Assembly (NCBI GenBank): GCA_030425785.1 | Contig: JAUHYJ010000222.1 | Span: forward strand, 1-6,358 | DNA length: 6,358 nt | DNA from: Acidimicrobiia bacterium | Lineage (GTDB): Bacteria; Actinomycetota; Acidimicrobiia; Acidimicrobiales; Ilumatobacteraceae | Direction: 5' to 3' | Shown: piece by piece, positions 1 to 6,323 of the stretch | Numbering within the stretch: position 1 is the first letter of the stretch | Layout: each line of letters begins with the position of its first letter | Program-made: the position numbers and the translations under genes | Notes under the pieces: generated by a model | Seen by the model: the letters and a program-made list of their open reading frames with translations, nothing else | What the model was told of the DNA's origin: nothing | Databases searched by the model: none

Positions 1-2
1 GC

Positions 3-1577
3 GACGCAGCGATGCAGCAGAGCCCCGACCCGCTGCCGACGCGCTCACCTGCGATGCAGCAGAGCCCCGACCCGCTGCCGAGTCGTGACACCGCGTCCGC
101 ACCCGGCTTCGAGCAACGAACCCCCGAGGTCGATCCGCTCGACGTGCCCCGCCAGGACGAGCCGGTGCGACGGAGCGTCGGGAGCGCCATGTCGGTGTTC
201 GACGACGCGCCGCCGGCACCGACCCTGCCGACGGGGGCGCCGACGATCCCGGCCGCCGCCGTCGAGACGCCGCCTGCGCCGGTGATCCCGCCGGCCGACA
301 TGGCGAGCCTGCCGAGCCTGCCGGCCCCGGCGCCTGCGGCGCCGCCCCTCGTCGAGCCCCTCACCACGGCCACCGCCGCCAACGACATCAACGCCGTCCG
401 CTCGGTGCAGATGCGAGCCAAGCGCGACGAGCGCCGCGGCAAGATGTTCAGCCGCACGTTCCTGGCCCTCGTGGTCCTCGCGGGGGCAGTCGGCGGTGCG
501 CTCGTCTTCGGGCGCGATCTGCTCTTCCCGACGCAGTGGGACGCCGGCCTCACGTCCGCGGTCGATGCCGTGCAGGAGCGGCGCGATGCCGAGTTCCCGA
601 GCACGGTCCCGCTCCGGGTGAGCCCGGATGCCGAGTACGCAGGCCTCGCGATCGAGACCTGGTTCGGCACCGAGTGGACGACGCGCTACGCCGACTGGCG
701 GGCGCTCGGCCTGGCGTCCGGTGCCGCCGACTCCGAGGCCGTCGCCTCGGCGATCGTCGCCTGGCGGCCGGCGTTCTACGACCCGTTGACCGACACCGTC
801 TACCGAGCCGAGTCGGCGACCGACGAGGCCGCCGCTCCGGCACTGCGCCTCGCGCTCGAGGAGGTCTTCGAACGCCAGTCCGGCGCCACGCCACCGGAGA
901 TCGACGAGCCGCCGGTCGGTGTGCTGTCGGCCGGCTCCGAGGCGGCTCGCAACGCCCGCGCCATCGACCGCGAACTGCTCGTCGGCGCCGCTCCGACGTT
1001 CACCCTCGACGGCGCCGGTGCGCCGCTGCCGATGTTGGTCGAGATGGGCGTCGCCGACATGTTCGGCGACGAACTCGTGGCAACGGCCATCGAGGCCGGC
1101 CAGCCGGTCGCGTTCGGCGAGCCGTACCCCGACGCAGCGCTCACCGCGACCGCCGCGGACGCCCGTCGGGCGCTGGGCGCGCCGCTTCCGCCCGATGTCG
1201 AGCCCGCCGGTGATCCGGTGGCGTGGGGGCCCGAGCAGTGGGCACTCGTGCTCGACAACCGTCTCCCCGACACGACCGTCGACCGGCTGACCTCGCTCAT
1301 CGCCGCCGACTCGTACCGCCCGGTCGTTCGGGCCGGCACCCGGTGCTTCGTCGCCCAGTTCCAGGCGACCGGTGCGGAGACCGCGACCGAGCTGCTCGGC
1401 GGTCTGACCCGTTGGGCGGTGGGTGCGCCCGCCTCGGCCACCGCGTCGGCGACCCAGCTGACTCCGAACACGATCGAGCTGTTCGCCTGTGATCCAGGCG
1501 CCGATGTCGACGTGCCGCTCGACCGCGTCGCCGTCGACGGCGCGCTCGCTCGCCTCGGGTCGGCGCCGGCAGGCTGA
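3..1577 (+). CDS. Single-pass membrane protein with repeated Pro-rich N-terminus and exported metallopeptidase-like domain (5' end outside window)
   Basis: I do not recognise this as a named gene. Counting from the ATG at 12, there are 521 residues. Residues 1-28 are two copies of a 14-residue repeat (MQQSPDPLP core), followed by a disordered Ala/Pro-rich stretch to about 115. A basic patch (RAKRDERRGK, 135-144) precedes one hydrophobic helix at about 149-167, so the N-terminus should be cytoplasmic and residues 170-521 outside the cell. The exported part has an FYDP motif (255-258) and a helix ending ERQ (287-289). Near the C-terminus are the protein's only two cysteines, C445 and C493 (ACDPG), which could form a disulfide. 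The pattern resembles actinobacterial HExxH putative metallopeptidases, but HExxH is absent, so a non-catalytic relative is possible (inference). The frame is open to the window edge and residues before the ATG (DAA) look like the end of a further repeat, so the true start is probably upstream. It converges on yajQ. Confidence 0.85.
   Translation, partial: DAAMQQSPDPLPTRSPAMQQSPDPLPSRDTASAPGFEQRTPEVDPLDVPRQDEPVRRSVGSAMSVFDDAPPAPTLPTGAPTIPAAAVETPPAPVIPPADMASLPSLPAPAPAAPPLVEPLTTATAANDINAVRSVQMRAKRDERRGKMFSRTFLALVVLAGAVGGALVFGRDLLFPTQWDAGLTSAVDAVQERRDAEFPSTVPLRVSPDAEYAGLAIETWFGTEWTTRYADWRALGLASGAADSEAVASAIVAWRPAFYDPLTDTVYRAESATDEAAAPALRLALEEVFERQSGATPPEIDEPPVGVLSAGSEAARNARAIDRELLVGAAPTFTLDGAGAPLPMLVEMGVADMFGDELVATAIEAGQPVAFGEPYPDAALTATAADARRALGAPLPPDVEPAGDPVAWGPEQWALVLDNRLPDTTVDRLTSLIAADSYRPVVRAGTRCFVAQFQATGAETATELLGGLTRWAVGAPASATASATQLTPNTIELFACDPGADVDVPLDRVAVDGALARLGSAPAG
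12..95 (+). repeat. Two tandem 42-bp coding repeats (14-residue unit)
   Basis: Units start at 12 and 54. Positions 9-39 and 51-81 are identical over 31 bases, and the unit tails then diverge (TRSPA versus SRDTA). The period is a multiple of three, so copy number can change without a frameshift. The residues encoded just before 12 (DAA) match the end of unit 2 (DTA), which suggests more copies upstream of the window. Confidence 0.9.
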
Positions 1578-1594
1578 CCGGTCGACTCGACCGG
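1578..1594. terminator. Possible bidirectional terminator hairpin between convergent genes
   Basis: A perfect 7-bp stem (CCGGTCG / CGACCGG) with an ACT loop begins right after the TGA of the membrane-protein gene and lies 17 bp beyond the yajQ stop. It has no T-tract on either strand, as is common in high-GC actinobacteria. The role is inferred from its place in the 34-bp convergent gap. Confidence 0.4.
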
Positions 1595-1611
1595 CGCGTC
1601 GACGGGCCCGC

Positions 1612-2100
1612 TCAGTCCCGGAAGTTGGTGAACTGGAGCGAGATGCCGAGGTCGGCGCCCTTCAGGACCTGCATCGTCTGCTGCAGGTGATCGCGCTTCT
1701 TGCTCGTGACGCGGACCGTGTCGCCCTGCACCTGGCTCTGCACACCTTTCGGCGCGTCGGCCTTGATCATCTTGTTGATCTCCTTGGCCTTGTCCGACGA
1801 GATGCCGACGGCGATCGTGGCGACTTGGCGCACGGTGTTGCCCGTCGCCTCCTGCACGTCGCCGTAGTCGAGCCCCTTCAGCGACACGCCCCGCTTGACG
1901 AGCTTCTCCTCCAGCACGACGCGCAGCGCAGCGAGGCGGTCCTCGCTGGCGGTGTGCATCGTGATCGCGAGGTCGTTCAGCTCGATCGACGAGTTGGTGT
2001 TCTTGAAGTCGAACCGGTTGGCGACCTCACGCTGGGCCTGATCGACGGCGTTGCGGACCTCTTGGCGGTCGACCTCGGACACGACATCAAAGCTCGGCAT
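1612..2100 (-). CDS. yajQ: YajQ family nucleotide / cyclic-di-GMP-binding protein
   Basis: A 162-residue protein, the normal length for the YajQ (UPF0234) family. Diagnostic features are the MPSFDVVSEVD start, the NAVDQAQREVANRFDFKNT block (about 17-35), KLVKRGVSLKGLDYG (66-80), the IKADAPKGVQSQVQGDTVRVTSKKRDHLQ region (112-140) and the FTNFRD C-terminus. The family folds as two ferredoxin-like domains; members bind c-di-GMP or other nucleotides, and one in Xanthomonas acts with a transcription factor. The role in this organism is not shown by the sequence. The protein is cytosolic, with no signal peptide or membrane segment. I chose the ATG at 2100 because it matches the family N-terminus; the frame stays open to 2235, but that extension would run through the tRNA-Tyr gene. 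AGGGG (2114-2118, minus strand) lies 13 bases upstream, a rather long spacing. The gene is divergent from tRNA-Tyr across 62 bp and convergent with the membrane-protein gene. Confidence 0.96.
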   Translation of the reverse strand: MPSFDVVSEVDRQEVRNAVDQAQREVANRFDFKNTNSSIELNDLAITMHTASEDRLAALRVVLEEKLVKRGVSLKGLDYGDVQEATGNTVRQVATIAVGISSDKAKEINKMIKADAPKGVQSQVQGDTVRVTSKKRDHLQQTMQVLKGADLGISLQFTNFRD

Positions 2101-2141
2101 GGATTCGAGGCTACCCCTGCGGCAATCGAGGAGCGGCCCGC

Positions 2142-2147
2142 TAACCT
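2142..2147 (+). promoter_or_regulatory. Candidate -10 element of the tRNA-Tyr promoter
   Basis: TAACCT fits the actinobacterial TANNNT -10 pattern and lies 15 bases before the mature tRNA 5' end. No convincing -35 is visible about 17 bp upstream. The 62-bp gap must also hold the yajQ promoter, for which I see no clear hexamers. Confidence 0.35.
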
Positions 2148-2162
2148 GCCGGGTCGACAACT

Positions 2163-2247
2163 GGGTCGGTGCCCGAGTGGCCAAAGGGAACGGGCTGTAA
2201 ACCCGTCGGCATTGCCTTCGATGGTTCGAATCCATCCCGGCCCACCA
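2163..2247 (+). tRNA. tRNA-Tyr (anticodon GTA), CCA encoded
   Basis: A complete cloverleaf can be folded by hand. The acceptor stem is GGGTCGG (2163-2169) with CCGGCCC (2237-2243), including one T-G wobble. The D stem is CCC/GGG (2172-2174 / 2186-2188). The anticodon stem is ACGGG/CCCGT with loop CTGTAAA, giving anticodon GTA at 2197-2199. The variable region is long (13 nt, 2207-2219) with a GGC/GCC stem, as expected for bacterial tRNA-Tyr (class II). The T stem is GATGG/CCATC with loop TTCGAAT. The discriminator base is A2244 and CCA is encoded at 2245-2247. The gene lies between minus-strand genes, divergent from yajQ. Confidence 0.97.
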
Positions 2248-2255
2248 TCTCGATC

Positions 2256-2283
2256 AACGCCGTTCGGTTCGCCGAGCGGCGTT
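2256..2283. terminator. Strong hairpin with TTCG loop after tRNA-Tyr; probable bidirectional terminator
   Basis: A 12-bp stem (2256-2267 with 2272-2283, one T-G wobble) closes on TTCG, a very stable tetraloop, 9 bp after the tRNA CCA. It is also 34 bp beyond the stop of the minus-strand regulator gene, so it could end both transcripts. On the plus strand the tail is only weakly T-rich (CGTCGTT), and on the minus strand there is no T-tract. On the minus strand the loop reads CGAA. Confidence 0.6.
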
Positions 2284-2316
2284 CGTCGTTCCCGGACGGC
2301 TCGTCTGCCGTCGCCG

Positions 2317-5300
2317 TCAGGCGGTCGAGGCGGTGATGCGGTCGATGAACAGTGGTGTCGCGGTCGACTCGGCGACCGCTCGCTGCGCGGCTTCGTCGGC
2401 TCGTTCGTGGTCGCCGACGCAGCGCAGCAGCCGCGAGACCGTCCACGCGACGGGCCCCCACACGGCGCCCCCACCGCCGTAGCAGTTGAGGAGCACCCAC
2501 TGACCGTCGAAGGGGACGATCTCGTCGAGCAGCACCGCAGCGGCGTCGACCAGGCCGGCGGTCGCCGCCGCGTGGCCGAGTGCGTTCACGGCGAGGAACC
2601 GGTTCGTGTCGAACGGGAGGCGGATCGACCCCTCGCCGACGAGAGCGCGGACGCAGCGCTCGGCGAGGTCGTCGTCGCCGCTCTCCGCCGCGCAGAGCGC
2701 GAGCACGGCGCGGTACGCCGGGATCTCCGGGTGTTCGTCGATCGCGGTCTGCAGGAGCGGGATCATCTCGTCGCTGCGTCCCTGGAGCAGCCGGATGTCG
2801 ATGAGGTTCACGCCGAGGCAGGCCTGGGTCTCGGCCACGTCGCTCCGGAGCGAGAAGGCATCGAACGCCACCGCCTCGGCCGCCTCGAGGTCGCCGTCGA
2901 CGATGCGCTGTACGACCCGCCACGTCGCCACCGCCCAGCTCCAGTAGGGGTCGGGGTACGACGCGAGCCGGAGCTCGGCGCGGTCGAGGCAGCTCCACGC
3001 CTCGTCGAAGCGTTCCGCGCGGAGCAGATCCTCGGCACTGAAGCACTCGAGCGAGATCGACGTCTCGGCGTCGAGGTGGCCGGGCGCGACGCTGCGGACG
3101 ACGTCGATGTTCGCCAGTCGGTCGGCGAGCTCGGCGGCGCCGAGCTGCGAGTAGCGCAGGCCGAGGCGCGCCTGCGCGAGCGCCAGCGGATCGGGCGGGT
3201 CGATGCGCTCGGCCCTGGACAACGACGAGCGCAGCAGGCGGGCCCGTTCGGCGTGGTCGTCGGTCAGCAGCATGCCGATCGCCAGCTCGCGCTCGAGCTC
3301 ACAGGTCAGGGCCATCAACGATCGGTCGAGCAGGGGCGCCGGCGAGCGTTCGAGGGTGCGCTCGACGTGGCCGAGCGCCTCGCGTAGGACTCCCACCTGA
3401 CGTGCCTCGTCGCCGACGAGCGCCCCACGTCCGGCACGTCCCACCAGGTGCAGCGCCGCGCGTGCGTGCACCGTGGCGTCGTCGATCGCGATCGCGATCG
3501 CGATCGCGTCCACGAAACGCGCCGCGGCCTCGCCGAGCCGGGACGCACCCATCAACGCCCGACCGGACCCGATGAGCGCGAGCGCCACCGCCCGCTGGTC
3601 GTCCGCGTTCGCAGCCGCGAGCTCGAACCGGTCGAGCGCCGTCGCCCACGCCCCGACGGCGAGCGCCTCGTCGCCGGCGGCGAGCGCGTGCTCGACGACT
3701 CGTGCGTCCCCGGCACGATCGAAGTGGTAGGCGATCGTCTCGTGGGCCGGCCGCGGGCGGTCGGCGAGCGTCTCGGCGATCACGCGATGTGCGTCGCGAC
3801 GAGCCATCGGCCCGACCGACTCCGCCACGATGTCGCGTGTCAGGCTGTGTGCGAATCCGAGGCGTTGGCGATCGTCGACGGTGAGCAGACCGGCGACGAC
3901 GAACTCGTCGCACTGCGATGCGACCGCGCGGCGCTCGAGTCCGGTGACCGTGGCGACGAGATCGACGTCGACGTCGTCGCCGGCGAGCGCCGCAGCCCGC
4001 AGGACCGCGACGGCGTCGTGGGGCAGCTGGCTCATCCGGTGATGCATCCAGTCGCGCACGGCACCCGGGACGTGCGACGCGTCGATCGTGCCGCTCGCGC
4101 GCGATGCCCGTGTGACCTCGGTGGCGTAGAGCGGCAGACCACCGGTCTGGCGGTGGACGACCGCCGCCGTCGCGGCATCGGTGCGGGCGCCCGAGATCCG
4201 GAGCAGCTCGTCGATCTCGGCCGCGTCGAACAGTTCGGGGGTCAGGATGGTCGTCGGCATCGACCGTGTGATCTGCCCGAACCACCCGCCGATCGCATCG
4301 GGGCGTGGTCGGCTCGTCGCGATCACGAGCAGTGATCCGGTTGCGCCGTCGAACGCTTCGTCGAGCAGTGACATGGCGTCGGGTGAGGCCCAGTGCATGT
4401 CGTCGAAGAGCCAGATCGTGGGGCGTCGGCCGAGACGATCGACGAGTTCGACGACGGCCCGGCCGAGCTGGGTGCGAACCGTCGCGGACGGTGCCGACGG
4501 CTCGGCGCCCGAGCTCAGCAGGGAACGGAGCGGATCGTCAGGTGGCACGATCGTCGGCTCGGCGAGTGCGAGTTGGGCGAGCGACTCGGCGAGCGCGCCG
4601 TGGGCGCGACCCGTGTTCTCCCGATGTCGCCCCCACACCACGCGGACGTCGCCGCCGTCGCGTGCGGCCGACTGGACGAACTCGTCGACCAAGCGGGTCT
4701 TGCCGATGCCGGCCGCGCCCCCGATCAGTACGGCAGCGGGACGGTGGCGGTCGACCACGTCCGCCCAGACCCGGCGGAGCTCCTCGAGCTCGTGCCGTCG
4801 GCCGACGAACGGCTCGTCGTGGTGCGGATGGATCGGCGGGTTGCGTCGACGCTCGGTCGACGACCACGGGTCGCCCCGCAGGATCGACGTCTCGAGGTCG
4901 CGAAGCTCGGGACCGGGATCGAGTCCGACCTCGGCGAGGTGTTGCCGTGCCGATCCGAGGGTGAGCAGTGCGTCGCGACGTTGGCCCTGGCGAGCCTGCG
5001 CGTCGGCGAGGAGCCGCCAACGTCGCTCGCGGTACGGCTCGTCGGCGACGGCGTCGTGGAGTGCTCGCACGAGCTCGGGGGTGAGTCCGCGCAGCGCCTG
5101 CGACTCGAGCAGCGTCTCGTCGTGCTCGGCGGCCATGAGCCCCAGGTGTTCGCGCAGCACGACCACGTCGCCGAGCTCGGCGAGATCGTCGAGCGGGCGT
5201 GCCGGCCCGCCGATCGCCAGGTCGAGCCGGACGTGGTCGCCGAGACGGTAGGTGCCCCCGTCGCTCTCGATCAGGCCGGGGGCGGCGCGACGGATGCGCG

Positions 5301-5595
5301 CCACGTGGTTGTGGAGCGACTTGGTGGCCGATGGCGGGACGTCGGGCCCCCACACGAGGTGGGCGATGTGGTGCGTCGCCGCCGGTCGTGGATGGACGGC
5401 AGCGAGCGCGGCCACGACCGATCGCTCCTTGGGGCGCAGTCGCACCGGTTCGCCGTCTCGCAGGACGATGGTCGGACCGCGGACGCCGATCGTCCAGGGT
5501 GTCGGCGCGCTCGCCGCGTCGTCGTGCGCCGCGCCGTTATCGCCGCTGTGATCGTCGTCGTGCTCCGCCGTCCCGCCGGACATGATCCGCATCAT
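2317..5595 (-). CDS. AfsR/SARP-like transcriptional regulator: winged helix, BTAD, AAA/STAND ATPase, TPR-like tail
   Basis: 1092 residues from the ATG at 5595. After an acidic, His/Asp-rich N-terminus comes an OmpR-type winged helix (about 33-123) with the SLHNHVARIRR recognition-helix signature and the GGTYRL wing. Next is a BTAD-like segment (about 140-245), best seen in PYRERRW, QRRDALL and GLDPGPELRDLE. An ATPase domain starts at FVGRRHELEEL (about 263), with Walker A GGAAGIGKT (292-300), Walker B WLFDDMHWA (395-403) and a VIATSRP sensor-like strand (424-430). From about 620 to 1080 the protein is helical and Ala/Leu-rich, consistent with degenerate TPRs. There is no C-terminal LuxR HTH, so DNA binding should be N-terminal. 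This matches large SARP/AfsR-like regulators, which use nucleotide binding to switch on transcription near a promoter; the target is unknown. GGGAA (5604-5608) is spaced 8 bases from the ATG at 5595. A TTG at 5601 and ATGs at 5592 and 5583 are alternatives; 5583 would suit a leaderless transcript. The acetyltransferase gene is 70 bp upstream on the same strand. Confidence 0.92.
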   Translation of the reverse strand: MMRIMSGGTAEHDDDHSGDNGAAHDDAASAPTPWTIGVRGPTIVLRDGEPVRLRPKERSVVAALAAVHPRPAATHHIAHLVWGPDVPPSATKSLHNHVARIRRAAPGLIESDGGTYRLGDHVRLDLAIGGPARPLDDLAELGDVVVLREHLGLMAAEHDETLLESQALRGLTPELVRALHDAVADEPYRERRWRLLADAQARQGQRRDALLTLGSARQHLAEVGLDPGPELRDLETSILRGDPWSSTERRRNPPIHPHHDEPFVGRRHELEELRRVWADVVDRHRPAAVLIGGAAGIGKTRLVDEFVQSAARDGGDVRVVWGRHRENTGRAHGALAESLAQLALAEPTIVPPDDPLRSLLSSGAEPSAPSATVRTQLGRAVVELVDRLGRRPTIWLFDDMHWASPDAMSLLDEAFDGATGSLLVIATSRPRPDAIGGWFGQITRSMPTTILTPELFDAAEIDELLRISGARTDAATAAVVHRQTGGLPLYATEVTRASRASGTIDASHVPGAVRDWMHHRMSQLPHDAVAVLRAAALAGDDVDVDLVATVTGLERRAVASQCDEFVVAGLLTVDDRQRLGFAHSLTRDIVAESVGPMARRDAHRVIAETLADRPRPAHETIAYHFDRAGDARVVEHALAAGDEALAVGAWATALDRFELAAANADDQRAVALALIGSGRALMGASRLGEAAARFVDAIAIAIAIDDATVHARAALHLVGRAGRGALVGDEARQVGVLREALGHVERTLERSPAPLLDRSLMALTCELERELAIGMLLTDDHAERARLLRSSLSRAERIDPPDPLALAQARLGLRYSQLGAAELADRLANIDVVRSVAPGHLDAETSISLECFSAEDLLRAERFDEAWSCLDRAELRLASYPDPYWSWAVATWRVVQRIVDGDLEAAEAVAFDAFSLRSDVAETQACLGVNLIDIRLLQGRSDEMIPLLQTAIDEHPEIPAYRAVLALCAAESGDDDLAERCVRALVGEGSIRLPFDTNRFLAVNALGHAAATAGLVDAAAVLLDEIVPFDGQWVLLNCYGGGGAVWGPVAWTVSRLLRCVGDHERADEAAQRAVAESTATPLFIDRITASTA
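3484..3507. repeat. Hexanucleotide microsatellite (GATCGC x4) inside the regulator gene
   Basis: Four exact copies of GATCGC encode an alternating Ile-Ala run (AIAIAIAID, about residues 698-706) in the TPR-like region. The unit is six bases, so gain or loss of copies adds or removes Ile-Ala pairs in frame. It contains overlapping CGATCG palindromes. Confidence 0.9.
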
Positions 5596-5597
5596 AT
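5592..5597 (-). promoter_or_regulatory. Candidate -10 element (TATGAT) of the regulator gene
   Basis: On the minus strand TATGAT differs from TATAAT at one base and sits in the most AT-rich patch of the window (about 5591-5605). Transcription would be expected to start near 5583-5586, almost exactly at the in-frame ATG at 5583. The -35 zone (about 5614-5620) holds only a weak match, TTCGAC. If real, it would rule out the starts at 5592 and 5595 for this transcript. Confidence 0.4.
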
Positions 5598-5603
5598 GCA
5601 AAA

Positions 5604-5608
5604 TTCCC
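5604..5608 (-). promoter_or_regulatory. Candidate ribosome binding site for the regulator gene
   Basis: GGGAA on the minus strand lies 8 bases before the ATG at 5595, which decided the start given here. It competes with the leaderless reading based on TATGAT at 5592-5597; the two cannot both apply to the same transcript. Confidence 0.4.
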
Positions 5609-5615
5609 GCAAAGT

Positions 5616-5636
5616 CGAATTCGGCGGCGAATCGGC
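5616..5636. repeat. Short direct and inverted repeats upstream of the regulator gene
   Basis: CGAATTCGGC (5616-5625) and CGAATCGGC (5628-5636) are near-direct repeats 12 bp apart. The same bases contain the inverted pair ATTCG/CGAAT (5619-5623 / 5628-5632). They cover the expected -35 zone of the candidate TATGAT promoter, so they could be a regulator-binding site, perhaps for autoregulation. The function is inference. Confidence 0.35.
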
Positions 5637-5665
5637 CCGAGACCGGGCGGAGGACTGCGGACGAC

Positions 5666-6181
5666 TCAGAGCATCAGCTGCATGATCGCCACGTCGAGCC
5701 AACGCCGGAACTTGCGGCCGACCTCGTGCTCGATGCCGACCAGCTCGAACCCGCACGCAGCGTGCAAGGCGCGTGACGCCTCGCTGCTCGCCTCGATCCG
5801 GGCGATGATCGAGTGGAAGCCCGATGCCCGGGCCGTGGCGATCAGGTGGCCCATCAGGAGCCGGGCGATGCCGCGTCGGTGGTGGTCGCGGTGGACGTAC
5901 ACCGAGTTCTCGACCGTCGTCCGGTAGGCGGCGCGCTCCTTGTACGGCGACAGCGCGGCGAAGCCGACGACGGCCTTCGTGACGTCGTCGACGGCGACGA
6001 TCGCGGCGAAGGCGCCCGATCGGTCCGCGAGCCAGGCGCGTTGGTCCTCGACACTGCGCTCCACGAGGTCGAACGTCGCCGTCGTGGTCGTGACCTCGCG
6101 GTTGTAGATCTCGGCGATCGCCGCCGCATCGGCGGCGGTCGCCGGTCGGACCGTGATCGAGCTCGCTGCCACGGGCGTCAC
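5666..6181 (-). CDS. GNAT N-acetyltransferase, phosphinothricin/methionine-sulfoximine acetyltransferase-like
   Basis: 171 residues from the GTG at 6181, a normal length for this subfamily. It transfers an acetyl group from acetyl-CoA to an amine, in this family typically phosphinothricin, methionine sulfoximine/sulfone or similar amino acids. The native substrate cannot be read from the sequence. The domain begins ITVRPAT (9-15) and has AEIYNREV (23-30). The acetyl-CoA-binding segment is VYVHRDHHRRGIARLL (94-109). The subfamily signature follows: SRALHAACGFELVG (136-149) and VGRKFRRWLDVAIMQL (154-169). No signal peptide or membrane helix is seen. The frame is open to 6328, but the residues before 6181 do not look like the family and that stretch includes the control region. 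A GTG at 6172 (168 residues) is the alternative start. GGAG (6195-6198) is 13 bases from the 6181 GTG, so neither start has an ideal site. The regulator gene follows 70 bp downstream, without overlap, and appears to have its own promoter. Confidence 0.93.
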   Translation of the reverse strand: MTPVAASSITVRPATAADAAAIAEIYNREVTTTTATFDLVERSVEDQRAWLADRSGAFAAIVAVDDVTKAVVGFAALSPYKERAAYRTTVENSVYVHRDHHRRGIARLLMGHLIATARASGFHSIIARIEASSEASRALHAACGFELVGIEHEVGRKFRRWLDVAIMQLML

Positions 6182-6235
6182 ACTAGCGACGCGGCTCCGA
6201 ACCCCATCGTGACCAGGTGCTTCGTCGCTCCAGAG

Positions 6236-6264
6236 ACCGCGCGATCCGGCCCGGATCGCGCGGT
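6236..6264. repeat. 29-bp perfect palindrome in the divergent GNAT / tRNA control region
   Basis: Arms 6236-6249 and 6251-6264 are exact 14-bp inverted repeats around C6250. As RNA this folds to a 13-bp stem with a GCC loop. No T-tract follows on either strand. It lies 54 bp upstream of the GNAT start, and its right arm reaches the -35 zone expected for the tRNA promoter. It could be an operator for a dimeric regulator or a leader hairpin of the GNAT mRNA. Confidence 0.85.
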
Positions 6265-6284
6265 GGGAACGCGAACGCGGCCGA

Positions 6285-6290
6285 TACACT
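6285..6290 (+). promoter_or_regulatory. Candidate -10 element of the downstream tRNA promoter
   Basis: TACACT matches TANNNT and is the best plus-strand -10 candidate in the gap. It predicts a start near 6297 and a leader of about 35 bases before the tRNA. No good -35 is seen at 6261-6267, where the palindrome ends. Confidence 0.45.
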
Positions 6291-6296
6291 GTCTCG

Positions 6297-6323
6297 CCGG
6301 TCCGCGGCCCTGCCGCGCACCGG
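6297..6323 (+). other. Leader hairpin immediately upstream of the partial tRNA
   Basis: CCGGT (6297-6301) pairs with ACCGG (6319-6323) and CGCGGC (6303-6308) with GCCGCG (6312-6317). There is one C/C mismatch and a CCT loop. It begins about where transcription from TACACT should start and ends 8 bases before the tRNA. It may be a stable 5' structure of the pre-tRNA that influences processing; this role is inferred. Confidence 0.5.

Noticed and set aside
2101..2235. N-terminal extension of YajQ to the Met at 2235
   Set aside because: It would be encoded across the tRNA-Tyr gene, and the MPSFDV start at 2100 matches the family.
2225..2247. tRNA-Tyr 3' end as attachment site of an integrated element
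   Set aside because: I found no second copy of the tRNA 3' sequence elsewhere in the window and no integrase gene, so an integrative element is not supported here.
2141..3046. Minus-strand open frame overlapping yajQ upstream region and the regulator 3' end
   Set aside because: It is a low-complexity Arg-rich shadow of the regulator in another frame and crosses the tRNA gene.
1489..3387. Long plus-strand open frame of 632 codons
   Set aside because: It is antisense to yajQ, runs through the tRNA-Tyr gene and overlaps the regulator. Its Arg/Val/Asp-rich composition is typical of a shadow frame in GC-rich DNA.
4393..5685. Plus-strand open frame of 430 codons
   Set aside because: It is antisense to the winged-helix and ATPase region of the regulator, which has clear domain motifs. 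No recognisable domain is seen in this frame.
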